From NCBI RefSeq assembly GCF_019649055.1, contig NW_026570223.1, positions 1,054,001 to 1,118,000 of the forward strand: 64,000 bases of DNA, read 5' to 3'. Positions within the stretch are counted from its first letter, which is position 1; each line of letters opens with the position of its first letter. Source of the stretch: Paramacrobiotus metropolitanus. Taxonomy: Eukaryota > Tardigrada > Eutardigrada > Parachela > Macrobiotidae. Made by a program: the position numbers and the translations under genes. The notes under the pieces are model-generated. The model did not search any database, was not told the DNA's origin, and saw nothing but the letters and a program-made list of their open reading frames with translations. Shown here piece by piece: positions 1 to 10,267 of this stretch.

Positions 1-61
1 TTATTACCATAAGACATGCTTAGTAATTTTCCTTACGATTATAGTAAGTAAATACAAAATT

Positions 62-1037
62 ATGCCCAATTATACCGGTAACGCATCCTCGGAACAGCCC
101 TATCTAATATCATCACACTGGGATGATTTGCAATCATGGACAACGAGCGTCTGCACGGCGGCACTGGTATCCAACGCATTTCTTCTTTGTGTCCTTATTG
201 AACGCTTGCGACCCTGGACGTCGTTCACGGTGTATCTTTTCATCTTGACCATCGGCAACATTGCAAATGGTTTTCTGCAACACCCAGTTATTCTTTTGAT
301 CAAGGATCTTCTTCCTCCAACCCAGTTAGCGCCATTTTGTAACGCCTTACTGATGCTGCGTATACCGGTGGGTTGTGCGTTGCCAGCATGTCACATGCTG
401 ATCTGTGTGAATCGCATTTGCGCATTGATCATCCCGTTCCAGTACAAACGATATCATACTCAAAAGGTCGCGCGGACTGTCAACATACGTAGTAACCATC
501 ATCCTGAGCATTGTTTGCACCGTTCCCGGGGTAGTTGTTTTTGCGCTGTATTACGGAATGCCGTCAGCCAACAGCAGATGCACTCTGCAGTTTTCGTCGC
601 CTAGTGGATGGATGTTGGTGTATGGAGTTGTGTTTTACTACATTCCGTGGAAACTTGTCGTGCTCACTTATCCGCTGTTTCTGACGTACAATATTAAATG
701 TAATTTAATTCGGCCTTCCATAGTGAACGATGGACCAAACGAAAGATCCAAATCCAGCAACAGACCGCATCGAGGAGACCGTCAGGCACGGCGGATGGAA
801 TCGCGTTCATCAGTAGTTCTTACGCTTATGACCTTTAGTGTAATTGTATGCTGGACACCTTCCAATATCTACTATTGGACTGGATCTCAAAGTTACACTT
901 TTTTCGTGGCCATGAATTTCATGAAATTAGCTCAGATGGCGTTCGACCCCGTTTTATTCATTATATCAATAGAAACCTTGAGAAAGGCTACTATGAATTT
1001 GATATCTGTAACTGTACCTCGGCGTCTTTGTCCCTAG
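62..1037 (+). pseudogene. Rhodopsin-like 7TM receptor, left subgroup, broken by one frameshift
   Basis: The first part (62-~485) reads as a normal family N-terminus with two N-glycosylation sites, TM1, TM2, TM3 and the basic loop YKRYHT. The frame then shifts by one base near 485, and TM4-TM7 continue in the next frame to a stop at 1035-1037. The second part has the TM6 motif CWTPSN and a TM7 DP motif in place of NPxxY. Removing one base near 485 would align the copy end to end with its paralogs, so the break is a single small insertion. It is either a genuine pseudogene or a consensus error, because no other damage is visible. No intron is plausible at this point, since the intact paralogs are intronless. 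Its closest relatives in the window are the receptors at 3198 and 6995, which share the long Arg/Ser-rich third intracellular loop. Ligand unknown. Confidence 0.85.
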
Positions 1038-1794
1038 TTAACGTTAACTTGCTGGTTTACGTAAAATAAACCGTTTAATAAAAAATTGTTTTATTATCTG
1101 AAGCTACCACGACGATCCTCTCTTACTTCTTTGTAATAGTAATTGTGCTTATGCAGAGTACTTCAAGTACATTGTATATAACTTGGTTGTATCGGGGCAG
1201 ACTGGCAGCTGTGCAGTGTGCATATACATTGTATAATGCAAGTGCTTGTTTAAAGTAAAGCACGGTGTATTACTTATCGTGCTATGGTTTTTGCCGCGGG
1301 ATTCAGGAAAATACATAATAGTAGATACAAATGTTCAATAGATAGGGAAAAATCTCGCGAAAGAATACCATGCGGAATCACAATAACGATGCCGAAATGT
1401 ATATAGTGTTTACTGTTGGTGCAGCTTGCAGGGTAGCAATTTTAGCAACAAAAGCTTATCAATTTATTCCAAAGAACAATTAAATTACCATTATCCCGGT
1501 ATACTTAGCGGTATCGATACCGCCATCCAGGAACCAACACGGCCTACTCCGAAAAGTTATATTTATACGACGATGACACGGTCTACTGATTACTCTATAC
1601 CACTTGTTTCCATTTCCGCAACACGAGTGATTCAGTGCGGCAATTTGCTTAAACAGATAAGATATCTCTTCCTAAAGCAGGAAAACAGTAACGTTAACCA
1701 TAACCATCCAGCTACTATTTAAGGTGCCCATATATTTATCATTACTTATTCACTTTGTATACTCGTACAGTCTTGCAAAGTCACTTCTGCAAAA
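1038..1794. other. Intergenic spacer before the chitinase gene
   Basis: I see no gene here. Two AATAAA-like signals near 1066-1082 could serve as the polyadenylation site of the receptor copy to the left. A TATTTAA run near 1716-1722 lies about 75 bases before the chitinase start and could act as its TATA-like element. The 98-codon reading frame at 1426-1722 has no recognisable features. Confidence 0.5.
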
Positions 1795-2964
1795 ATGTCG
1801 CACGCATTATTACTGATTTCTCTGGCAGTGCTCGTAAGTTGTGCTAATTTTTGTGATCTTAAAACAAAACAATTGTACTATTAATTTTCTGATATAGGTT
1901 ACCGCTGGTCACGCCTGCCGTACACAAGGAGAAGGCTGTGCTGGACACATCCCGTGCTGTGCGGGCCTGCGATGCGCGATTGACGCTGGACAATTCTGGG
2001 GATTCTGTCAGCCGGGAAGCGGTGGTGGTGGTGGGGAACAACCGCCCACACAACCACCGCAACCGCCGAGTGGAGGTACAATACAGCTATAGTTTGTACC
2101 GGTCTGAATATTTAAAATAATGTACGACCAAATGAAGTTAAAAAGCATCGCTTTAACGAATATCGTGAACCAAGTGCTTCTATGCTGAGGTGTTCCTGTT
2201 GGTGGTACGCTGTTATTTTGATTATTACATGAAACTGTAACCGCAGGCCGACTGACCGATATCCATTTTCCCGAAATTTGTATATGATATTACAGTTACA
2301 TAATACTGGGTGTATTACGTAATGCCGAGTACCGATGCATTGCCGACGGCAATTCTGGCAAGGTGTAAAAAAGGTGTTCTTTTCAGGATATTTAATCAGC
2401 CTACAGGAATTCCGCACAGCGGTGACGTCCAACGGATACCCCAGTCCATCGGAAGAGCAGTACAATAACATTAACAGCCGAGCCGCCGGCTCCGGTTCCA
2501 TCACGACCAAGCGCGAACTGGCCATGTTCCTGGCCAACATTCTCCATGAATCCGATGGACTACGTGCTAAAGAAGAGTACAATCCAATTAATGCCCCGTA
2601 CGCTCCGTATCCCGGCAGAAACTACCACGGACGTGGTTACATTATGCTGAGCCACTACTACAACTACCGCGACGCTTCGCAGGCGCTGTACGGTGACCTT
2701 CGCCTGCTGGAGAACCCAGACCTAGTGAAGAATGACGACCGCATCGCCTGGGATGCCGCTTTCTGGTTCTGGAAGAGCCGTGTGCACTCGCAGGCCGGCA
2801 TTTATGAAGGTCACTTTGGGGTGTCGATCAAGTTTATTAACGGAGGGATCGAGTGTGTGCCCGGCGGGACCCCTCAGGCCCGACGACGCTTCGAAATGTA
2901 CAAAAAGATTTTTCAAACTTTCAGCCTGCCAGGATCTCCTATTGAACGTGGCTGTTATAATTAG
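1795..2964 (+). CDS. Secreted GH19 chitinase-like enzyme with N-terminal knottin-like domain
   Basis: Three exons fit in phase: 1795-1833, 1898-2075 and 2387-2964 (264 aa). Residues 1-19 form a signal peptide (MSHALLLISLAVLVTAGHA). Residues 20-50 are a small domain with six cysteines spaced C-x6-C-x5-CC-x4-C-x10-C, the classic inhibitor-cystine-knot pattern. A Gly/Pro/Gln linker covers about 53-73, and the rest is a glycoside hydrolase 19 domain. GH19 landmarks are FLANILHESDGL, with candidate acid catalyst E127, the block NYHGRG..LSHYYNY, and FWFW near the end of the barrel-facing helix. The second catalytic Glu is probably E135 or E136. The loop between the two is shorter than in plant enzymes. 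GH19 enzymes hydrolyse chitin; here digestion, defence or cuticle turnover are all possible. The cysteine domain may bind chitin, which is an inference. The first intron separates most of the signal peptide from the knottin, and the second separates the linker from the catalytic domain. Confidence 0.88.
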
Positions 2965-3197
2965 TGTTTTGAAATTAATTTGCCTCAATGGAAAGCATAG
3001 GCAACTGTTTATACCGATATGTACAAAAGTATTCATAAACACGCTGCGTTGAATGTAAAAGCTTGTATGACACGTAATTATGAGATTTCATGACAACTTT
3101 TTGTAATTTTTGCGAAGAAATAGGTGCAAAAATTGTGATGACAAAATAAATGAGAGTTAATTTAGCAAAGTATGAAAATAACGTGCTTGTGAGCAAA

Positions 3198-4169
3198 TTA
3201 CTGTCTTTTAAAACAGTTGACAAAAGCGTTTCGCAGATTAGCCATGGATAGCACCAATAAAACGGGATCTAGCGCAGCATGAATTAACTTTAACAATACG
3301 GTCACCGTGTAAAACGTGACATTTTGCGAGCTGATCCAGTAGAAGACATTTCCGGACGTCCAGCAAATTACGACACTGATCGTCAACAGTGTCAAAACAG
3401 CGACAGAATGGGTGCCCGTAGTTCTCCGTTGCCGGCTGGGTTTTTGTGCGGGCCGGCTGTTAGTGGATGTTTCGTCAGTGCCACCGTTTCGCGATGGGCG
3501 AACAGAACGGCCGCCTTTACATTTTCGGACTAAGAGTAGTGGGTAGGCCAGAACAATAACAACTTCCGGAATGTTAAAGAACAGTATACTGGCTGAGCGT
3601 ATCCAGGATGGTGCGCCGGGAAAACCAAACTGAAATGCGCAGACTTTATCGGCAGCCGGTATCCGGTAGAGCGCCGCATCAAGGGCTATGGGCGGAGCGT
3701 AATAGATTAGACAGACAAACATAAAGGTCAAGTTGATAGCCCATGCGACTTTCTTCGTGTGGTAACGCTTATAGAAGAACGGTGCCGTTATGGCGCAGAT
3801 ACGGTTGAGGCAGATTAACATGTGGCAACCGGGTAAAACGGAGCTGATGGCTTGGCGGATCATTAAATGTACGGCGCAAAAAGAAGAAATAAGATTAACC
3901 GGGAGGAAATCCTTGATCAAGAGCGATACTGGGCTCTGTAAGCACGCATTGCATATGTTGCTAACGGACAGGATGAGCATGTACACGGTAAATGACGTCC
4001 ATGGAGTAGTTATGCGTACAGTCAATATGTACAGGAGAAGAGCGTTCAACAGAATGACAACGGCACAGCAGACGGTTGTCCACGATTGCAACTGATTCCA
4101 GTTTGATGAAATATAGTTCATGTAATACAACGGTTCGCTGGACAAGTTCGATGAGGTCAGGTTTGCCAT
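3198..4169 (-). CDS. Rhodopsin-like 7TM receptor, left subgroup, intact
   Basis: A single-exon gene of 323 codons. I chose the start at 4169 (MANLT) because the paralogs begin MANIT/MANIS; an in-frame ATG nine codons upstream is also possible. Seven hydrophobic segments are evident. TM3 ends LICLNRICAI, so NR replaces the DRY motif, and TM7 has LDPVLL instead of NPxxY. A cysteine at the start of TM3 and one in the second extracellular loop suggest the usual disulfide. TM6 reads CWTSGN: the proline of the CWxP hinge, kept in every other intact copy here, is lost, which may alter activation. The third intracellular loop is long and rich in Arg, Ser and Thr. It lies tail to tail with the chitinase gene, about 230 bases apart. 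It is an orphan family A-like receptor; ligand and G protein unknown. Confidence 0.88.
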   Translation of the reverse strand: MANLTSSNLSSEPLYYMNYISSNWNQLQSWTTVCCAVVILLNALLLYILTVRITTPWTSFTVYMLILSVSNICNACLQSPVSLLIKDFLPVNLISSFCAVHLMIRQAISSVLPGCHMLICLNRICAITAPFFYKRYHTKKVAWAINLTFMFVCLIYYAPPIALDAALYRIPAADKVCAFQFGFPGAPSWIRSASILFFNIPEVVIVLAYPLLLVRKCKGGRSVRPSRNGGTDETSTNSRPAQKPSRQRRTTGTHSVAVLTLLTISVVICWTSGNVFYWISSQNVTFYTVTVLLKLIHAALDPVLLVLSMANLRNAFVNCFKRQ

Positions 4170-6994
4170 TCTCAAGCTTATGCACGCAATCGCCAATTAT
4201 CTCATAATTCTACGCAGCTAATAACATACCTAATATTTACTCGTATATTATGGTAAATTCAAATTAATGGAAGTGGGCCGGTACATGGTACCAAATTCGG
4301 GCACATGCAGTTATGAAACAGTTATGAGTTAAGAAACAAATGTCGCCTGAATGTTTTTCCAGCTGCTTTCTGGCAAGAATTACCGGGATATTCAGATTAA
4401 TACCGGCTTATGATTAAACCACATACATACGGTAAGCCGTACCTGCAGGAAGACATCCGAGCTATTTCGCTACGAGGGTTAATTTGGCAAATAACCAGTT
4501 CAGTGCTCGTCAAAGATGAGACAATATACTGTTTTTGGGTGACCGCGAAGTGCGTCACCGATTTTTCCGTGTCCTATCCATTGCAGTGGTTGCACCGTAT
4601 CAGTACTACGCAGTATGCCTTATGCCTTATTAATAACTTCGATTTTTATCAGATATATGTCGCTTGCATTTTATAATGTAAAGTTACGTTATGCTTCCAT
4701 AAACTCGTCACTCTCGTATCTTGATTTCCAAACAAGAAGTTTTATAAAAAAGCATAATGAAAGCAAACGTTCCATACCAGTGGCAGAAGCGTACCGGATT
4801 AGCAGCTACCCGTGCAGCGCGCTGCATGGAAAATGCCTTGTGGACCGCTCTGTAACAGCGAATTGTAGCCGTTGGGTGAAGTAGCACCACTTTCATATCC
4901 GGCCGCTGTCGCTCCTGTGCCGGGCATCGCGTACGTTAGGTAAAACATGAAACAACGAGTGCGAATTTTTCATCTACGAGTAGGGCTAGAGAAAACTCAA
5001 AGTGATCCAGCCACGAAGAAAATCAGAGGACTGGATAAGCAAAGCTTAGCTTAGAGCTTCGGACAGTTTGCTGGTACCATATTAATCGCGCTTTCAGTAA
5101 TTTACTTAAATAGTTTTTGTTCGATAGTGAAGTACTTAAATATCGAACTTAACCACTTAAGCACTTAAGTACATAAGTATCCCCTAAGGGGCAACGAAAG
5201 GGCCCTCACTACAAACATATAAAAAGAAATATAAACCACGAGTAGTCAAAGCCATTGCAGTACTCTGCTGGCTTTTTTCTGTTGGTTTATGCTGTAGTGC
5301 AGAACGATTTAAGGCACATAAAGACCGCTGAAGTCCAGCGCCGAGGAGGGTAGTAGAGGTAAAGCGTACTAAGAACCTACAGTACAATGTTGAATGCAAT
5401 GCTGTCGGATATACTATTACTTCCGAACGCATTTATTTTTTGTGGTTTATTATCAGCTTTCGAATGGAATCTGTCCTCTGCCATTATACATATTTATATA
5501 TTATCTAATAAGATATTTGGTAAGTATCGCCAGATGCTTCTGGTTATCATGATTTATCGTATAGTACGACATACATTCGGCCATTATTAATTTGCTGAAA
5601 GTACCGCATCTTATGCTTTTGATTTCCTGAAAGGCGGAAGGTCATCCACGCACCCCTTTAACATGATCACCTAGGCATCGTCATGGGTTTCTTCGAAAAG
5701 CTCCATGCATTTCTGCGTGTATGCGTCTTTCGAACCGCTCGTGGGCGAACAAAATGCACACTAACGCAGGGACTGTTCAGGTATTATTGCTCGAATCTGT
5801 CCATACCGGTCGTAATTTACTTCTCGCAGTTTATATGCTCGCAAGAAACGCTTACCTTCTACTTTTGCGAAAACTTTTAGAATAATTTGCATGCCCATGC
5901 CAGTAGGTATAACAGGAATCGTTCATGTAGAATAATTAAAACGAGTTTTTTCCGAAGCGTTTTTGGAGTATGTCCATTTTTCCAAGTAGCCATGCAGAAT
6001 AGCCATTTAAAAAAACTGTACTACAACCTTTAACGTACAAAGAATCACCAGATAAGCCGGTATTCTACGCTCAAGTACAGTAAGCTCACATTAATTTTAT
6101 TAAACCTTCTGCTGGCTGCTCTCTAGTAATGAATTAACTTTCTGGCTTGCCTTTTCTTTACAATAGCAAGAATATTTTCGCAAATACAGTCGCTGCAGTG
6201 TATTAGTTTTTGAATTCATTGCACATCTATAATAATTACAAAGTAAAGCATACGATAAAATATGTATATAATAATAAAATATTTATATATTTTATATCGT
6301 ATATTTGTATCATATGGTAATGGAAACAACTTAATTGCGCACCGGTTTATAAGCGGAATTTATAGTCGTGAATGTCGTTGCAGATTACCAGAATAATATT
6401 AAATCAAACTGCCGTCCTACTACAATCATTCGCATAGCTTGATTAGACCACAGAGTGGGTTTGTGGGACAAAAAGGGCGGGCAGCGTGTATACCGCACGC
6501 ATGTACGATTGAAACACGTCGTGTATGCAGACGCTGAGGTCATTTCTGCCGTAAAAACACTCTGCTACAAAATTTGCGTGAGCAGCTGCAGTACATCCAG
6601 TACAACGTCAACATCTATGTGTTTCGGCAACCGATTCGCCCACGAGGGTTAAAATGACGCCAAGGAAGACCCATCGACCCTGTCGCTTTCAAAGAATCAG
6701 AAAATCCGCTGTGACAACGGTATGCGTGGGTGCCCTTCAAGTACTTACCTTCTCCCAATGCTGCTACAGAATAATCTGGTGATGGCATGCAAACATGTGA
6801 TACAACCAATCTTTCTAAAAGCTCTAGATGCGACTTGCGTCTGCACACCTTCTTGGAAAGGAATGTAGATGAATTCATCACAACCTACAAAACACCCGGT
6901 CACCTACCTTTCCGTTAAATGTTTTTAAACATACTGCACTGCAAAATTGTCACTCGAATTTGGCGTCTTCTCCTCCATTACTGATTCACAAGCC
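4170..6994. other. Long gene-free stretch
   Basis: I found no supportable gene in these 2.8 kb. Short reading frames (for example 4410-4676, 5387-5590, 5683-5880, 6615-6881 on the minus strand) lack homology I recognise, signal peptides or splice support. Around 5090-5180 there is a loose run of ACTTAAGT-like repeats, and 6240-6310 is very AT-rich and partly palindromic. Confidence 0.5.
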
Positions 6995-7201
6995 ATGAAT
7001 TTCTCAAACGAAACAATCAACGCCACTTTTCTTGCAAATGTCAGCATGGTTGCGTCGCGTTGGGATTCATTGCAGTCATGGACGACGGTCATATGTGTCA
7101 TCGCTGGTTTATTGAACTGTTGGCTCATGTACCTCTTAGCCGCTCGAGTTCGTCCATGGACATCCTTTACCGTCTACATGTTCATCTTAACTACGGTTAA
7201 T

Positions 7202-7689
7202 GTTACCGCTTCCGGAATCCACTGGGGGGCGCTGGAGCCCCGGCTGCTGGGAGGCTGGTGCTCTCGGTGATCGGCTGCGTGCGGTGACCGTGGGTCAGCG
7301 AGAAGCCGGCCGACCGGGTCGGCGGAAGAGAGCGACCAGTGCCCTGCGCAACCGAAGGCCCCTTTATTGAGCAAGTGCGAAATAACAGCAGAAGAAAACA
7401 GCAGGGTGTGGCGGGTGGTAAAAAGAACAGATCACTCGCGCGCACACGATCGAATGAGCAAAACAGACAGCAATGAGAACTGCAGAAAGATGCAATGCGA
7501 GCGTACGAACAGTGCCAAGTGCAAACGGCATGCCCGTGCATGACGGCGGTCGCTTTGATCTAAGCGCCACGGCGACGCGCAGCGCCACCAACAGACTCAC
7601 GTAACTCGCCACACACGGCGAAAGGAGAAAGAGCGGGAGCGCATGTCCTCCAGCTAACATTAACATCAATTAACTCGTTAATTGTCATT
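7202..7689. mobile_element. Short copy of a TAAT-flanked element (488 bp)
   Basis: It starts GTTACCGCTTCCGGAATCC and ends about GTTAATTGTCATT, with TAAT immediately outside both ends (7198-7201 and 7690-7693). Its first 161 bases and last 261 bases are nearly identical to the ends of the longer element that follows. Its middle (about 7363-7428) is different. It therefore looks like an internally deleted, non-autonomous relative. I see no convincing terminal inverted repeat; only a weak similarity between GTTAATGTTA motifs near the two ends. Superfamily not assigned. Confidence 0.65.
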
Positions 7690-8559
7690 TAATGTTACCG
7701 CTTCCGGAATCCACTGGGGGCGCTGGAGCCCCGGCTGCTGGGAGGCTGGTGCTCTCGGTGATCGGCTGCGTGCGGTGACCGTGGGTCAGCGAGAAGCCGG
7801 CCGACCGGGTCGGCGGAAGAGAGCGACCAGTGCCCTGCGCAACCGAAGGCCCCAAACAAAACCCCAAACAACCCAGTATAGGGATTGATAGTATAAGGAC
7901 TGATGCAGCAGTTGGAATGGTTCCACGGAGGTATTTGGTGCAGAGTCTGAATTCCATTGGGAGAGCGCGAAATTCGGCTATGTGTATCTCGCCAGGGCAG
8001 GCGTCGTTGCGTCGCCGTTGCGGAAGCAGTGTGTGCTGATCCTGTCGCGGTATGGCAGCACAATGTAGTCTTTCAATGGTGAAATTCGCTGTTATGCAGG
8101 TTAGGTATGCATCGCTAGCGCAGTGTAATCCGGTAACCGTCCCGAATTGGTTCGTCGTTGTAGTTCCCAAGAGTGGGTGAGCAAACTTCGCGTTGGCAAT
8201 AACACCGTCCAGGACGGAGGTTAGCTGTAGGTGCCAGAGATCGGAACCGGTCCTGCTTGCCGGCAGACATGGTGCAGTTGTCGTTAGAGACCCGTATTTT
8301 TTGTCGGTGTGGCTATAGGTGATAACCTGCCGCCCGAGATAAGTGTGGCCGTCGCTGTTGGCTGGCCTTGCCGTTGGAAGTAGGTGCGAGCGTAGCTGGG
8401 GGAACGCCGTGTCGCGAAAGATAGGTGGTTGTCGTTGAAGGCCTACCTTACATTGGATACAAAGCGGCCGTAATGGCAGGTAGCGTCTGGCCGTCGGAGG
8501 TGGCCGTGGTTCGAGGCCTGCCTTGCCCTCTGACGTGGGCACAGCCGTAGCTAGAGGCC

Positions 8560-9416
8560 TCCTTTTCCTTCCGCAGTAGGTGCAGCCCCCGCTGTTGGCT
8601 TGCCTTGCAGTCGGAGGTGGTGCGGCCTTAGTTGTATCAGCCTTACAGTCCGAGCAGGGGCAGTCGTCGCAGACGGCTTGACTTTCCGTCGCAGGTGAGT
8701 GCGGCCATAGTTATACCTGCCCTGCCGTCCGAAGTGGTGCAGCCGTCAAGTTAGCTTACAAGCCATCGTTTGGGAGGGAAACCGTAGCTGGAGGCCTGCT
8801 TTACCGTCAGAACTGGGTGCAGCCGTAGCTGCTGGCTTGCTGTGTGCCAGAGTTAGATGCGGCCATAATTGGTGGCTTGCCTTTCCGTTCGAGGAAGGTA
8901 CAGCCGTCGCTGGTATGCGTGTTTATCAACGGCGGAGGGTGCCGCCCTTGCTAGGAGGCCAGATTGAATTCCAAGCCTTCCTTGGTGGGCCTGCGTGCCG
9001 TCGAAGGAGGACGCCGCGTTATTAGTGGTCTGACTTCCGTCCGAGGAAGGTACGGCCGACGTTGGTGGGCCTGCTGCCGTCGGAGGAGGGCGCCGCCGTT
9101 GCAAGGGTGCCTGACTGCCGTCCTAAGGAAGCTGCCGCCTTCGTTGGTGGGCCTGCTTGCCTTCGGAGGAAGAGGCCGCCGTTGTTAGATGTCTGACTTC
9201 CGTCCGAGAAAGGTGCAGCCGTAGCTGGAGGCCTGCTTTGCCGTCAGAAGTGGGTTCAGCGGTCGCTGCTAGCTTGCTGTCTGCCAGAGTTAGGTGCGGC
9301 CATGATTGGTGGCTTGCCTTTCTGTTCGAGCAAGGCGCGGCCGTTGTTGGTGCACCTGCTTGCGGTCCAAAGACAACGTTGCGGTTGGAGGGGCCTGTCT
9401 GCTGTGCGAGGGAGGT
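8560..9416. repeat. Degenerate GC-rich repeat leading into the minisatellite
   Basis: This stretch consists of diverged units of about 30 bases built on GCCGTCGGAGG and GGCCTGCTTGCCGTC-like words. A larger duplication is visible: the segment from about 8768 (CCGTAGCTGGAGGCCTGC) recurs from about 9219 with roughly one mismatch in ten. It is probably the older, decayed edge of the 121-bp array. Confidence 0.6.
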
Positions 9417-10267
9417 GCAGCCGTCTTTGGTGGCCTGCTTGCCGTCGGAGGAGGGCGCCGCCGTTGGTGGGGGCCTGTCTGCCGTCCGAGGAAGGTGCGG
9501 CCATTGTTGAAAGACTACCTTGCCGTGTGAGGAAGGTGCAGCCGTCTTTGGTGGCCTGCTTGCCGTCGGAGGAGGGCGCCGCCGTTGGTGTGGGCCTGTC
9601 TGCCGTCCAAGGAAGGTGCCGCCATGGTTGAAGGCCTACCTTGCCGTGCGAGGAAGGTGCAGCCGTTTGGTGGCCTGCTTGCCGTCGAAGGAGGGCGCCG
9701 CCGTTGGTGGGGGCCTGTCTGCCGTCCGAGGAAGGTGCGGCCATGGTTGAAGGCCTACCTTGCCGTGTGAGGAAGGTGCAGCCGTCTTTGGTGGCCTGCT
9801 TGCCGTCGGAGGAGGGCGCCGCCGTTGGTGGGGGCCTGTCTGCCGTCCGAGGAAGGTACGGCCATTGTTGAAGGCCTACCTTGCCGTGCGAGGAAGGTGC
9901 AGCCGTCTTTGGTGGCCTGCTTGCCGTCGGAGGAGGGCGCCGCCGTTGGTGTGGGCCTGTCTGCCGTCCGAGGAAGGTGCGGCCATGGTTGAAGGCCTAC
10001 CTTGCCGTGCGAGGAAGGTGCAGCCGTCTTTGGTGGCCTGCTTGCCGTCGGAGGAGGGCGCCGCCGTTGGTGGGGGCCTGTCTGCCGTCCGAGAAAGGTG
10101 CGGCCATGGTTGAAAGCCTACCTTGCCGTGCGAGGAAGGTGCAGCCGTCTTTGGTGGCCTGCTTGCCGTCGGAGGAGGGCGCCGCCGTTGGTGGGGGCCT
10201 GTCTGCCGTCCGAGGAAGGTGCGGCCATTGTTGAAGGCCTACCTTGCCGTGTGAGGAAGGTGCAGCC
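9417..10267. repeat. 121-bp minisatellite, seven units
   Basis: The word GCAGCCGTCTTTGGTGGCC, or a variant of it, recurs at 9417, 9538, 9659, 9778, 9899, 10020 and 10141, and a partial one starts at 10262. The spacing is 121 bases, once 119. Units are over 90 percent alike by eye. Each unit is itself made of four related ~30-base monomers. Because 121 is not a multiple of three, each reading frame cycles through the unit. The array has few stops in several frames on both strands, which produces long but meaningless open frames. Confidence 0.9.

Noticed and set aside
2112-2582. 156-codon minus-strand frame
   Set aside because: It overlaps the intron and catalytic exon of the GH19 gene on the other strand and has no recognisable content.
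6615-6881. Possible exon on the minus strand with a GTAAGT donor
   Set aside because: No partner exon or homology could be found, and one donor-like word is not enough.
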